From: Lachnospiraceae bacterium
GTDB taxonomy: Bacteria; Bacillota_A; Clostridia; Lachnospirales; Lachnospiraceae
DNA length: 64,000 bases
Assembly (NCBI GenBank): GCA_017464645.1
Contig: JAFTZF010000024.1
Span: forward strand, 38,939-102,938
Direction of reading: 5' to 3'
Below are positions 1 to 8,405 of this stretch, in pieces (positions within the stretch are counted from its first letter, which is position 1; each line of letters opens with the position of its first letter). A program made the translations under genes and the position numbers. Under the pieces are notes generated by a model. The model did not search any database. It was not told the DNA's origin and saw nothing but the letters and a program-made list of their open reading frames with translations.

Positions 1-786
1 ACTTACCCCTACACCGGAGGCCGTCAACAGCGTTACCTGTGAAAAGCCTGTAGTCGTATGGTTTTGCTCTCTGGCAGCTTTCAAAGGCAAATATACGGTA
101 GTGGTCACATCAGAATCCGATTCACTGGAAAAGCTCAGGGCAGACTCCTCGTACTCGTACACACCTACGATGGAATAATGGTAGTATCGGTTGTTGATCA
201 AGATGGTGATCTCGGAACCGATGGCCTCCCAGTTGCTTCCGTCAAAGAGGCTCTCCACCACTTTATCTGTTACCATGACAACCCGTTTTCCTTCTTCCTG
301 CTCCTTTTCGGTAGGAAGCCGGCCCGCCAGGATATTCAAATCCTCATTTTCCAGATACACCTCATTGGCACCTGTGATCTGCACATTGGCAGAGGCTGAG
401 CCTTCCTGGGCCGTTCCGCTGCCCACACTTTCTGATGCCGAGATCCCACGAATGCTTTCTGCAAAGGTCTCCTCAATATCATCCAGCATCTCCTGGGACA
501 GGTAATCATCCTCGCCCATAGTGCTTCGCATACCGCCCTGCATGAACCGCATGCCGCTCTCGCTGACCTCTTCCTCTGAACTCTTTCTCTGCACACCCAG
601 GGTAATGTTGTTGGCCCCCATGGATTCCATGGAATCCGTTACGGAGCTGCTGATGGAATTTCCCACGGTCATGATGGCGATCACAGAGGCAATACCGATG
701 ATAATGCCCAGCATGGTCAGCAAAGCCCGCATTTTATTGGCCAGAAGTCCCTGAAACGCCAGGGATATATTTTCCCAAATCAGCAT
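1..786 (-). CDS. MacB-like ABC transporter permease (5' part; C-terminus beyond window)
   Basis: Inner-membrane permease of a MacAB/FtsX-type ABC system. The visible 262 residues begin MLIWENISLAFQGLLANK, followed by a first membrane segment (about residues 25-45, LLTMLGIIIGIASVIAIMTVG) and then a long extracytoplasmic region with no membrane segment, as in the MacB periplasmic core domain. The ATG (784-786) overlaps the stop of the ATP-binding gene by 7 nt, so the two are translationally coupled. The frame is open to base 1, so the last membrane segments are missing from the window. Family is clear from order adaptor-ATPase-permease; the exported substrate cannot be told. Confidence 0.88.
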   Translation of the reverse strand, partial: MLIWENISLAFQGLLANKMRALLTMLGIIIGIASVIAIMTVGNSISSSVTDSMESMGANNITLGVQRKSSEEEVSESGMRFMQGGMRSTMGEDDYLSQEMLDDIEETFAESIRGISASESVGSGTAQEGSASANVQITGANEVYLENEDLNILAGRLPTEKEQEEGKRVVMVTDKVVESLFDGSNWEAIGSEITILINNRYYHYSIVGVYEYEESALSFSSESDSDVTTTVYLPLKAAREQNHTTTGFSQVTLLTASGVGVS

Positions 787-1499
787 AGAATATCCCCCTT
801 CCTCAGTATCTGCTGGCCTACCACCTCTCCGTCACGAAGGCTTACCATTCGCTGGGTTTCCCCCGCCAGTTCCCTGGAGTGGGTGATCAGGATAATGGTC
901 TTTCCTTCCTCCCGGTTCAGGCGATGGAAAATATCCATGATCTTTCGGCCGGTCTTGGAGTCCAGAGCACCGGTGGGCTCATCCGCCAGGATCAGGGCCG
1001 GGTTGTTGGCCATGGCCCGGGCAATGGCTACTCTCTGTTTCTGACCGCCGGACAGCTCATCCGGCATGTGGCTCATGCGGTCCTGCATCTCCACCAGCTC
1101 CAGCAGATATTCTGCCCGCTCCCGGCGCTCCTTTCTGCTCACACCTGCGTACAGCATGGGCAGCTCCACATTTCGCAGGGCACTGGTACGGCTCACCAGA
1201 TTATAGGTCTGGAACACAAAGCCGATCTTTTCGTTGCGGATACGGGACAGTTCCTTATCCCTGGCCGCTGCCACATCCACTCCATCCAGAATGTAACTGC
1301 CCTCTGTAGGCCGGTCCAGCACTCCAATAATATTCATCAGGGTGGTTTTTCCGGAGCCGGAAGCCCCTACAATGGATATAAACTCCTGCTCCTCCACCTG
1401 CAGATCAATACCATGCAGAATTTCCAGTTCATTAGGCTGCCCGATGTAAAACCGCTTTATGATCTGTTTTAATTCTATCATTGGACGTCCGTTTTCCAT
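780..1499 (-). CDS. ABC transporter ATP-binding protein, MacB/LolD type
   Basis: Energises the adjacent permease. 239 residues. Walker A GASGSGKTT, Q-loop FQTYN, signature LSGGQKQR, Walker B ALILADEPTGALDS and H-loop THS are all present, the ADEPTGALD form being typical of MacB/LolD ATPases. The start at 1499 is set by AGGAGGT seven bases upstream; a second ATG six codons in is less well placed. It lies 11 bp after the adaptor gene and overlaps the permease start. The three genes form one operon for export of peptides, lipids or drugs; substrate unknown. Confidence 0.93.
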   Translation of the reverse strand: MENGRPMIELKQIIKRFYIGQPNELEILHGIDLQVEEQEFISIVGASGSGKTTLMNIIGVLDRPTEGSYILDGVDVAAARDKELSRIRNEKIGFVFQTYNLVSRTSALRNVELPMLYAGVSRKERRERAEYLLELVEMQDRMSHMPDELSGGQKQRVAIARAMANNPALILADEPTGALDSKTGRKIMDIFHRLNREEGKTIILITHSRELAGETQRMVSLRDGEVVGQQILRKGDILC

Positions 1500-1510
1500 G
1501 TACGCACCTC

Positions 1511-3109
1511 CTAGAAGCCACCCCGGCCGCTACCGGAGCCACCGCTGGGTCTGCTGCCACCGCCGCTGGGCATGCTGCCGCCACTTGGCATATCACCGCC
1601 GGAAGGCATACTGCCGCCGGAGAATCCGCCTCCGCCCATATTTCCCATGGGGAACATGCTGCTTTCTTCTTCACTTCCGCGAACTGCGCTGTCTGTTACC
1701 ATGGCAGTTCCATAGTATACCTGCATTCCTTCAGAAAGACCCTCGCCACTGATTTCAACATAGTAGTCTCCTTCCATACCCACGGTCACTGCCACTTCCT
1801 TGCGCTCTCCGTTCTCCTGCACATAGATCACGCTCTGACCCTGGCGATTGGTCTGCACGCAATCAGCCGGAACCGTCAGTACATCCTCTGCCGCCTGCAG
1901 CACAACGCTGGCCTGGGCGCTCATACCGATGCGCAGATTCTCATTGGGCTCTGTCAGAGAGATTTCGATGGAATAGCTGGAGCTTCCGGAGCTGCCAAAG
2001 CCTGCCGTCTCTCCCGGAGTAGGTGCCACATAGGTCAGGGTAGCCGGCAGCTCCTCATCGCTTACGGATTCAATCTTCACAGCTGCCTCCATGCCTTTTT
2101 TCAGACTGCCAATGTCATATTCATCCACAGATGCATTTACAATAAAGTTCTGGTAATCCGCAATGACAAAAATGGTTCCGCCATTGTAAATCTCACCCTC
2201 TGCCACAGACAGGGAAATGATCATTCCATCCATAGGCGCTGTCAGATAACAATCCTCCAGCTGCTGCTCATAGGACTCAATTTTCTGAGTAGATTCATCC
2301 TTGGAATACTGACGCTCCAAATCTGCATTCGCCAGACTTTCGGTGGCACTTTCCAGGGTGGACTCCGCTTTTTCCTCGGCTGCCTCACGCTCTTCTACGA
2401 TTTTTTCATAGGCAGAAGCCGCTTCACTTTCTGCTGTCTGCGCCTTCTGCAAAGCTGCTGCAGCTGCCTCTTTTTCTTCTGCAGCGGCATTGTCATATGC
2501 CTCCTGGGCCTGGTTCAGTGCTTCAATAGCTGCCTGCCAGGCTACCTTTGCATTTTCCTGAGTCAGAGAATAAGCCACTGTGACATCTTCATAATTTTTT
2601 ACTGCCGCTTCGTAGGTATCTACGATTTTCTGATACTCTTTCTCTGACTTGTAATCAGAAAGGATCTTATCATTTTTTGCATCTGTCAGGCTTGCTTCAA
2701 TATCTTCTGAATCAAATTCGCAAATGACCTGACCCACAGTTACAATATCGCCCACTTCCACGTGTACCTTGGTAACTTCCGCCTTCTCCACACTGGCAGA
2801 GATATTCCGGCTGTCCGCACTGGCCACTGTTCCTGACAGGCTGATGGAATCCATCAATGTCTGGCGCTGAATTGTGGTGGTCTCTATCATCTGCGCGCTT
2901 TGCATCATGTTTTCCATCCGGTTCTTTCTCTGATAGAAAGAAAGTCCCACTCCTGCCGCAATCACGACCACAATCAGCAGACAAACCAGTTTTTTATGGC
3001 GTTTCATCCATCTCCAGAACCGTGCCGGTACAGATTTCTTCTTTGTGCTCTGCTCCGAAACCCCGGCGCCGGGGGCTTCTTTTGTGTTTTTCTTTTCAAA
3101 TAGTTTCAC
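1511..3109 (-). CDS. efflux adaptor, HlyD/MacA family
   Basis: Membrane-fusion protein partner of the MacB-like pair. From a GTG start at 3109 (AAGGAGG seven bases upstream) it is 532 residues: cytoplasmic basic N-terminus, one membrane anchor at about 41-58, barrel-lipoyl half (TVASADSRNIS, GDIVTVGQVICEFDSE), a long Ala/Glu-rich alpha-helical hairpin at about 145-265, the second lipoyl half (YLTAPMDGMIISL) and beta-barrel/MPD domains. The last 35 or so residues are Met/Pro/Ser/Gly-rich low complexity with repeated MPSGG. Gram-positive MacA-like adaptors bridge to the cell wall rather than to an outer membrane. First gene of the operon. Confidence 0.9.
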   Translation of the reverse strand: MKLFEKKNTKEAPGAGVSEQSTKKKSVPARFWRWMKRHKKLVCLLIVVVIAAGVGLSFYQRKNRMENMMQSAQMIETTTIQRQTLMDSISLSGTVASADSRNISASVEKAEVTKVHVEVGDIVTVGQVICEFDSEDIEASLTDAKNDKILSDYKSEKEYQKIVDTYEAAVKNYEDVTVAYSLTQENAKVAWQAAIEALNQAQEAYDNAAAEEKEAAAAALQKAQTAESEAASAYEKIVEEREAAEEKAESTLESATESLANADLERQYSKDESTQKIESYEQQLEDCYLTAPMDGMIISLSVAEGEIYNGGTIFVIADYQNFIVNASVDEYDIGSLKKGMEAAVKIESVSDEELPATLTYVAPTPGETAGFGSSGSSSYSIEISLTEPNENLRIGMSAQASVVLQAAEDVLTVPADCVQTNRQGQSVIYVQENGERKEVAVTVGMEGDYYVEISGEGLSEGMQVYYGTAMVTDSAVRGSEEESSMFPMGNMGGGGFSGGSMPSGGDMPSGGSMPSGGGSRPSGGSGSGRGGF

Positions 3110-3268
3110 AATGTTTCCTCCTTGAAAATTCCTGAATTTTTCCTGAAATTCCTTATTTTGTATTCTACAGGGAAAATGTGTTGGAACCTTGTGGAAACTG
3201 TGTTCTTTCTGTGAACAGCCAGAAGAGGATGCTCCTTTGAACACCCTCTCCGTATTCTCTCCCCGCCC

Positions 3269-3946
3269 TTACTCGTCTTGCTGGGCAATAGGTGTAATAA
3301 TGATATTTTCTCCGGGAAGTCCGGTCTTGCGCTTCACAATATCCTCGATCTGCGCTCTTCCGGCGTCATCCACATTTGACATATTTACCACCACGTCCAC
3401 CATATCGTCTGTGATGCTGACCACCACATCTTCAAAGCCTTTGGCCTCCAGTAATGTCTCTGCTGCCACTTCCCGCTCTGCAATATCGGTCATGGCTATC
3501 ATGCTGTCAATGGCCTCCTGCTTCTGGGCCTCGGAAATATTGGTGTTGTTGATGACTTCCATCAAAATCTCCTTGTTTTTGGCCCGCAGCTGCTCTCTGG
3601 AAACCTTCGCGTCTGAGGCAAAGCCTATACTGGCTACGGTACTGGTAAGAACCGCCTCTCCCGGCACTTCTCCTTCTGTCACTTCCGCAGTTTCCAGCGC
3701 CTCCAGATCCTCCAGGTCTGCATCCAGGCTTTCAATATCGCCTTCCTCAAAAGCCAGCTCCTCCAGACCGGTCTGGGCATACTGGTCCTCTGACGAAATA
3801 TCAGATGCCAGCTGCTCTGCGTCTGTCACGGTTTCTGCAGTGGTCAGATCCAGTTTGCTCCCTGAGTAGTTTAAGTACCCTGCAACAGCAATCATAATAG
3901 CCAGCGCAGTAATAATGATTTGATTCTTTTTTACAATGTGCTTCAC
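3269..3946 (-). CDS. spoIIIAH: stage III sporulation protein AH
   Basis: Mother-cell component of the SpoIIIA-SpoIIQ feeding channel; its ring-forming YscJ/FliF-like domain meets SpoIIQ across the intermembrane space. 225 residues with an N-terminal membrane segment (about 9-25), an acidic linker at 50-90, and a C-terminal domain containing TLLEAKGFEDVVVSITDDMVDVVV, the conserved core of the family. Start is GTG at 3946, which overlaps the TGA that ends the restored spoIIIAG frame (GTGA). Last gene of the spoIIIA cluster. Confidence 0.93.
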   Translation of the reverse strand: MKHIVKKNQIIITALAIMIAVAGYLNYSGSKLDLTTAETVTDAEQLASDISSEDQYAQTGLEELAFEEGDIESLDADLEDLEALETAEVTEGEVPGEAVLTSTVASIGFASDAKVSREQLRAKNKEILMEVINNTNISEAQKQEAIDSMIAMTDIAEREVAAETLLEAKGFEDVVVSITDDMVDVVVNMSNVDDAGRAQIEDIVKRKTGLPGENIIITPIAQQDE

Positions 3947-4676
3947 TTGGAACCCTCCATTTTCATTATTTTAATTTTATGAGCAGACAAGGGAAATAAT
4001 GCCTGCACAGCCTCTAAAACATTCTCGGCCACCTGAGGGTCCCCTCCCCCTTGGGCTATGACCAGCACTCCCTCTGCCTGAGGCTGGATCTCCTTTATCA
4101 CATAGGCGTTTTGCTGCCATCCTCCGCTTCCAGGTAAACTGTGGTTTCTTCCGTGCTTGCCTCTTTGGTGATCCGCTGCCCGCCGCTGCTGTCCGTTTCC
4201 TCCACTGTCTGGCTGGTGCCAGGAGCATCCTTTTCCACCACCTTTTCCGAAGAGCTCTTCCAGGTAATGAGTACCTGTACCTTTCCTACGCCTTCCACCG
4301 TGGAAAGAGCTGCCGCCAGCCGTTCCTCCATTTCCCGGGTATAGGCATCCGTGGACAGGGACTTATCCCCATTTTCCGCCTCTGCAGCGCCGAAAAAGCT
4401 GTCATTTTCGTCCTGGAACCCATCTCCCTGGACTTCTTCTCCCGTTCCGCCTTCTGAGGCTTCCCGGCTCGTTTTGTCCTTCTCCTCCACCGGCCAGGCA
4501 ATTACAATGAGCAGCACGCCCAGCAGCAGTCCGATCAGCAGCTGATCCTTTTTCAGCCCCTTCCCCTCTTTTTTAGTCGATATGGATTTCCACAGGCTCC
4601 ACCAGCTGCCCCGGGACTTCTTCTCCTGAACCTTCTCCTCCCCGCTCTTCGCCGGTTCCATCTTCTGCTGCTCCAT
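3943..4676 (-). pseudogene. spoIIIAG: stage III sporulation protein AG, frameshifted
   Basis: Ring-forming component of the SpoIIIA channel. From ATG 4676 (AAAGGAG upstream) the frame gives one membrane segment (about 44-60), then the domain start STVEGVGKVQVLITW, but stops at TGA 4098-4100 after 192 residues. The missing C-terminal core is intact in the -1 frame: from the AAAA run (plus-strand T run 4109-4112) the codons read NAYVIKEIQPQAEGVLVIA and continue 55 residues to TGA 3943-3945, which overlaps the spoIIIAH GTG. A single extra A in the run would give a continuous 244-residue protein. So this is a one-base deletion or a homopolymer error. The start overlaps spoIIIAF by 104 nt, which is long but supported by the ribosome binding site. 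Confidence 0.85.
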
Positions 4677-4992
4677 GCTCTGCCTCTCCTTTCTCCCGGG
4701 CTTCCTGCAGCACTTCCCGGGTATAGATTTCCAGATTCTTTTCCAGCCTTTCCTGCTCCTTCAAAAACTCCTCCAGCTCCTGGTCATAGGTAGCGTGCAG
4801 GTAAGTGTCCGTCAGTTCCTGCTCCCACCCTGCCAGGCGAAGAATGGGGCCTGCAATGACCAGGATAAAAACCAGGCCCATGAAAAACTGCACATATTTT
4901 TTCTGATCCCCTGCCGGCAGCACATGCAGGACCACCATCATCAGCAGAGAATAAAAGGCTATGTTCTCCACCCATGCATAGATTTCTTCCAT
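4573..4992 (-). CDS. spoIIIAF: stage III sporulation protein AF
   Basis: Membrane protein of the SpoIIIA channel. 139 residues from ATG 4992 (AGGGGA seven bases upstream; a TTG two codons earlier is possible). Two membrane segments at about 10-28 and 34-54 with YVQFFMGLVFILVIAGPIL, then an acidic, Glu-rich coiled tail ending VEPVEIHID. Shorter than the B. subtilis protein, but this short form with a V-E-I ending is what I would expect in Lachnospiraceae. Its 3' end overlaps the start of spoIIIAG. Confidence 0.88.
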   Translation of the reverse strand: MEEIYAWVENIAFYSLLMMVVLHVLPAGDQKKYVQFFMGLVFILVIAGPILRLAGWEQELTDTYLHATYDQELEEFLKEQERLEKNLEIYTREVLQEAREKGEAEHGAAEDGTGEERGGEGSGEEVPGQLVEPVEIHID

Positions 4993-5019
4993 GATCAATC
5001 CCCTTTTCCTGCCTTTTTC

Positions 5020-6195
5020 TCAGACCCGGATCCCTGTGGACACTGTTACTATCGCAATGCTCAGCATGAACAGGGCCGCCACGGTAAATACCATGCGAAA
5101 CAACAGCTTTCCTGCATCGGAAATACCTGCAATGCAGCCCACCATCCGTTTGTCCGATACCGGCTGCACCAAAGCCGCCAGCAGCTGCAGCAGCAAGACC
5201 CAGAGCCCCAACTGTACCAAGGGTATCAGGCAAATGGACAACAGTACCAGAAGGCCTGCTACCCCGATTCCGTTTTTAATGAGAATTCCCGAGCCCAGCA
5301 ACACATCTGTCACAGAACCCGCCAGATTTCCCACGCCGGGGATGGCCTCTGCGGCCCGGCTGAAAGCCGTGCTTTTAAAGGAGTCCACTGCCGGAGAGAT
5401 CATTCCCTGTATCATATGAAAACCGGCCACCACTGCCAGAACGGTTTTCAGCACCCAGCCGATGCCTTTTTTAATCCCATCCGACAGCTGGGACAGATAT
5501 TCCTCCTTGGTCAGATGATTGACAAAGATCAGTATCACGTAGCCATCCAGCAGGGGCAGCAAAAGGAACTCCACCAGCCAGCGGATCACATCAACCAGCC
5601 CCAGCATGAACGGATAAAAAACTCCCGCCGTTACTGCGCTGCTTGCCATGGTCACCGACAGGAAATAAGCCGGTATCAGCGCCCGCATGAATTCTTCCAT
5701 CCCATCCAGAACCTCCCGTGTTACCTCTGAGGATTGCTGGAACCCCCGCAGCAAAACCAAAAACAATAGAATATATGTAATCTCAAAGCTGACCTCGGCA
5801 ATCTGCTGGTTTTTGAAAATGCCGGAGAAATTGGCCAGAAAAGCTGCACAGACGGCCAGGGCCAGAACCGAGCGAAAGGTGCTCTTCTGGGCGTTCCACT
5901 GGGCCTTCAGCTGGTCCAGTATTTTGCTCCCCCAGGCAGAAAAGGAAAACAGTGAATCTCCCTCCACAGCCTGTACCACGGTATCCTCAAAATTCAGCTC
6001 TGTCTCCAGCACTTCTTCCAGAGCCTGCTGAATCCCCTCCAGGTCCAATTCCTCCAAAAGGTGGCTGTCCACTTCCTGCTCAGCCTTTACTTCCTGTCCG
6101 GCCAGCACCTCTTGCTCAGCCAGCACCTCTTGTCCGCCCAGCAGCCACAGAAGTCCTGCCAACAGCATCCATTGATAGACTTTCTTTCCCCTCAT
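5020..6195 (-). CDS. spoIIIAE: stage III sporulation protein AE
   Basis: Large polytopic membrane protein of the SpoIIIA complex. 391 residues: signal sequence (about 1-26), a short tandem run based on QEVLA/QEVKA (residues 22-42), an amphipathic segment, then seven or so membrane helices including TYILLFLVLLRGFQQS, EFMRALIPAYFLSVTMASS and AIPGVGNLAGSVTDVLLGS, the last a hallmark of the family. The QEV repeats just after the signal peptide are an unusual local expansion. Starts 3 bp after spoIIIAD stops. Confidence 0.95.
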   Translation of the reverse strand: MRGKKVYQWMLLAGLLWLLGGQEVLAEQEVLAGQEVKAEQEVDSHLLEELDLEGIQQALEEVLETELNFEDTVVQAVEGDSLFSFSAWGSKILDQLKAQWNAQKSTFRSVLALAVCAAFLANFSGIFKNQQIAEVSFEITYILLFLVLLRGFQQSSEVTREVLDGMEEFMRALIPAYFLSVTMASSAVTAGVFYPFMLGLVDVIRWLVEFLLLPLLDGYVILIFVNHLTKEEYLSQLSDGIKKGIGWVLKTVLAVVAGFHMIQGMISPAVDSFKSTAFSRAAEAIPGVGNLAGSVTDVLLGSGILIKNGIGVAGLLVLLSICLIPLVQLGLWVLLLQLLAALVQPVSDKRMVGCIAGISDAGKLLFRMVFTVAALFMLSIAIVTVSTGIRV

Positions 6196-6198
6196 GTC

Positions 6199-6582
6199 TC
6201 AGCCACCCAAAAATCCATGAACTGTCTCCAGCAAAGCCGTCAGGACCGGCATACTCACCGCCAGAATGGACAGCTTGCTGAAAATACCGATTTGCCCGGC
6301 CAGCGTGCTATAACCTGCATCCTTGCAAATATCCGCTGAAAATTCCGCCACATAGGTGATACCGATAATTTTTATCAGCGCTTCCATATAGGCCCCGTGA
6401 ACAGAGAGATATCCCTGAATGGTGCGGATTCCCTCCAACACCACGGAAAGCTTATCCACCGCCATCAGCAAAATAAAAAGACTTGTGGCAATCCCCAGAT
6501 AAACAGCCATTTCCGGCTTTACAGAGCGGATCTGCAGTGCCAGCAGAACACCTACAATCCCAATAAGCGCCGCATGAATCAT
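6199..6582 (-). CDS. spoIIIAD: stage III sporulation protein AD
   Basis: Small polytopic membrane protein of the spoIIIA operon. 127 residues from ATG 6582, chosen because AAAGGAGG lies just upstream and the product then begins MIHAALIGIVGVLLALQIR as in the family; the open frame extends further upstream into spoIIIAC without a good start. Four hydrophobic segments; conserved KPEMAVYLGIATSLFILL. Follows spoIIIAC by 13 bp. Confidence 0.95.
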   Translation of the reverse strand: MIHAALIGIVGVLLALQIRSVKPEMAVYLGIATSLFILLMAVDKLSVVLEGIRTIQGYLSVHGAYMEALIKIIGITYVAEFSADICKDAGYSTLAGQIGIFSKLSILAVSMPVLTALLETVHGFLGG

Positions 6583-6595
6583 ACCCGGCCTCCTT

Positions 6596-6790
6596 TCAAA
6601 GGGTAAACAGCTGCTGTATGGTGTCAAACAGCTCATTGACATAGGGCAGGATCCAAAACAGTACCAGAAGCAGTCCCGCCAGACTGGTCAAAAATGCCTG
6701 TTCCTCCCGGCCGCTGTGCTTCAGCACCTGATTCAGTACGGATACCAGAATGCCCACCGCAGCAATTTTCAATATGAGATTAATGCTCAT
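6596..6790 (-). CDS. spoIIIAC: stage III sporulation protein AC
   Basis: 64-residue protein with two membrane helices (about 3-22 and 33-50), the usual length for SpoIIIAC. Conserved features: N-terminal ILKIAAVGILVSVLNQVLK and the HSGREEQAF loop. Position between spoIIIAB and spoIIIAD is the canonical one. Confidence 0.95.
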   Translation of the reverse strand: MSINLILKIAAVGILVSVLNQVLKHSGREEQAFLTSLAGLLLVLFWILPYVNELFDTIQQLFTL

Positions 6791-6801
6791 AAGTCCCTCC
6801 T

Positions 6802-7320
6802 TTAAACCAGAAGAATCACCAGAAAGATCCCGCCTGCAATCCCCAGGCTCTGATAAAGCTTCTGTTTCGTCTGCAATTCTTCCTGGGCCCGGGCAATGTC
6901 TCCCTCCAGCTGCTCCAGGTACAGCTCTATGGTAGACATCTGCATTTCCAGGTCCAGATAGCCCAGCCCTTCTCCCAACTGCTGAAATCGCTGCTTTTCA
7001 TCCCTGCGAAGAGTGCTTTGCTTCAGGCTTTCCCGGATTTCCTTTTCCCACAATTCCTTCAGGCTGCGCCCCTCTCCCGAGACCAGGCCCTGGGCCAGAT
7101 TTGCAAAAAATTCCGAAAAGGGCGAGGCCATACGTCCCGCCAAAGCACCGAACGCCTCGGGCAAAGGCGCCTTGGCATGTTTGATTTCTCCCCGCAGCAT
7201 ATAAACGGCCTGCTTCAGCAGGCGCAGTTCCATACAATGACGCTTCAGATCCATGGAGCCTGCCACGCCCAGTCCGGCGCTGCAGGCAAGGACCAGAAGA
7301 CTTCCCAATAGCTTTAACAT
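6802..7320 (-). CDS. spoIIIAB: stage III sporulation protein AB
   Basis: 172 residues: N-terminal hydrophobic segment (about 2-18), a GspF-like soluble helical domain with the family motif LKQAVYMLRGEIKHAKAPLPEAF, and a C-terminal membrane helix (about 155-172). The ATG overlaps the last codons of spoIIIAA. Predicted mother-cell membrane component working with the SpoIIIAA ATPase. Confidence 0.94.
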   Translation of the reverse strand: MLKLLGSLLVLACSAGLGVAGSMDLKRHCMELRLLKQAVYMLRGEIKHAKAPLPEAFGALAGRMASPFSEFFANLAQGLVSGEGRSLKELWEKEIRESLKQSTLRRDEKQRFQQLGEGLGYLDLEMQMSTIELYLEQLEGDIARAQEELQTKQKLYQSLGIAGGIFLVILLV

Positions 7321-8297
7321 ATCCTTCCTCCTCTGCCCGCTCCATACAGAACCTGTCCTTTTTCATCCAGAATCTGTCGTATCTGCCCTATCCTCTCCTG
7401 ATTCTGCAAAATGATGTATCGTTCAAACACCCGGTCCTGCACCAGTTGTTTTAACAGAGGCTTCCTTTGCATGTCCTCCATGGAGCTGCCATGGACGGTA
7501 GCCAGCAGTCTGCAGCCGCAGTGAAGCACTGCTTCGATGGAATGAATTTCCTCCAGTCCCCCGATTTCATCCACAGCCACCACTTGAGGCGACATGGAAC
7601 GGATCAGCATCATCATGCCTTCCGCCTTTGGACAGCAGTCCAGCACATCTGTGCGAATCCCCACATCATTTCCGGGAATTCCCTGATAACAGCCGGCAAT
7701 TTCGGAACGCTCATCCACGACTCCTACCGTATGCCCGGGATGCCCCCGGGAGCCGTCTGAAATCTGCCGTATCAAATCCCTCAGAAGGGTAGTCTTGCCG
7801 CATCTGGGCGGCGAAACAATTAAGGTATGGCAGAGCTGTCCATCCTCCCTGTATAAGAAAGGCAGTGCCGAATCTCCGCAGCCCTTTATCTGATGGGACA
7901 GGCGTACATTGAGAAAAGAGATATTTTTCATATTGCGGACCTTGTCCCCTTCCAATACGGTTTTCCCTGCCACGCCTATCCGGTGTCCACCCTGAATGGT
8001 CAGGAATCCCTGCCGCAGCTCCTCCTCATAAGCATACAGGGAATACCTCCCCACTGCTTCCAGGGTCTCCCGGATTTCCCGGGGCTCCACAATATATGCA
8101 TCTGTTACACCAGTCATTTCTTTCACAGCGGCCAGGCCTCTCTCCCGGCTTACAAACCACTCCTGCCCCTCATACTGAAGCAGCAGCGGACCGAAGGCCC
8201 GCAGCCGGATCTCCTGCAGCTTTCCAAAATCCATTTCTCCCAAAAGCTTCCGCAGGGAAAGGGGAAACAGCTTTAAAATCTCGTCCATCTCTTTCAT
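7314..8297 (-). CDS. spoIIIAA: stage III sporulation protein AA, ATPase
   Basis: Secretion-ATPase-like motor of the SpoIIIA complex, cytoplasmic in the mother cell. 327 residues from ATG 8297 (GAGGTGAG three bases upstream); a frame reaching 8369 exists but runs back into the pnp terminator. Walker A PPRCGKTT, Walker B VVAVDEIGG, and family motifs RIGVAGK and RSEIAGCYQG are visible. First gene of spoIIIAA-AH, in the usual order. Confidence 0.95.
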   Translation of the reverse strand: MKEMDEILKLFPLSLRKLLGEMDFGKLQEIRLRAFGPLLLQYEGQEWFVSRERGLAAVKEMTGVTDAYIVEPREIRETLEAVGRYSLYAYEEELRQGFLTIQGGHRIGVAGKTVLEGDKVRNMKNISFLNVRLSHQIKGCGDSALPFLYREDGQLCHTLIVSPPRCGKTTLLRDLIRQISDGSRGHPGHTVGVVDERSEIAGCYQGIPGNDVGIRTDVLDCCPKAEGMMMLIRSMSPQVVAVDEIGGLEEIHSIEAVLHCGCRLLATVHGSSMEDMQRKPLLKQLVQDRVFERYIILQNQERIGQIRQILDEKGQVLYGAGRGGRIC

Positions 8298-8315
8298 GTC
8301 CTCACCTCTTAAGGC

Positions 8316-8343
8316 AGTATATGTGGACAGGTTGGATTTTAGA
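8316..8343 (-). promoter_or_regulatory. possible sigma-E promoter of spoIIIA
   Basis: Upstream of spoIIIAA the minus strand has CATATACT (8316-8323), close to the sigma-E -10 CATACANT, and TCTAAAA (8337-8343) 13 bp upstream as a weak -35. The location fits mother-cell expression of spoIIIA, but the -35 match is poor. Confidence 0.4.
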
Positions 8344-8345
8344 CG

Positions 8346-8384
8346 AAAAAAGCCATCTCGGTTTTTCAACCGAAATGGCTTTCA
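8346..8384 (-). terminator. Rho-independent terminator of rpsO-pnp
   Basis: On the minus strand GAAAGCCATTTCGGTT pairs with ACCGAGATGGC around a GAAAA loop and is followed by TTTTTTCG. It starts about 20 bp after the pnp stop and separates pnp from spoIIIAA. Confidence 0.9.
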
Positions 8385-8405
8385 ATTCTTGGATTATTTT
8401 AGTTC

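Noticed and set aside
1481..2647. Long open frame on the plus strand opposite the HlyD-like adaptor
   Set aside because: Shadow of the real minus-strand gene; no ribosome site and low-complexity translation. The same holds for plus-strand frames at 4675-5730, 9489-10478, 12734-13894 and others.
4098..4120. Programmed -1 frameshifting in spoIIIAG
   Set aside because: The site reads AGC AAA ACG; slipping back one base would make the Lys tRNA pair with CAA, and no X-XXY-YYZ heptamer is present. A one-base indel explains the data better.
4573..4676. Truncation of spoIIIAF
   Set aside because: Its 139-residue length and V-E-I-type ending suit the short form expected in this group, and the 104-nt overlap with spoIIIAG is backed by a good ribosome site.
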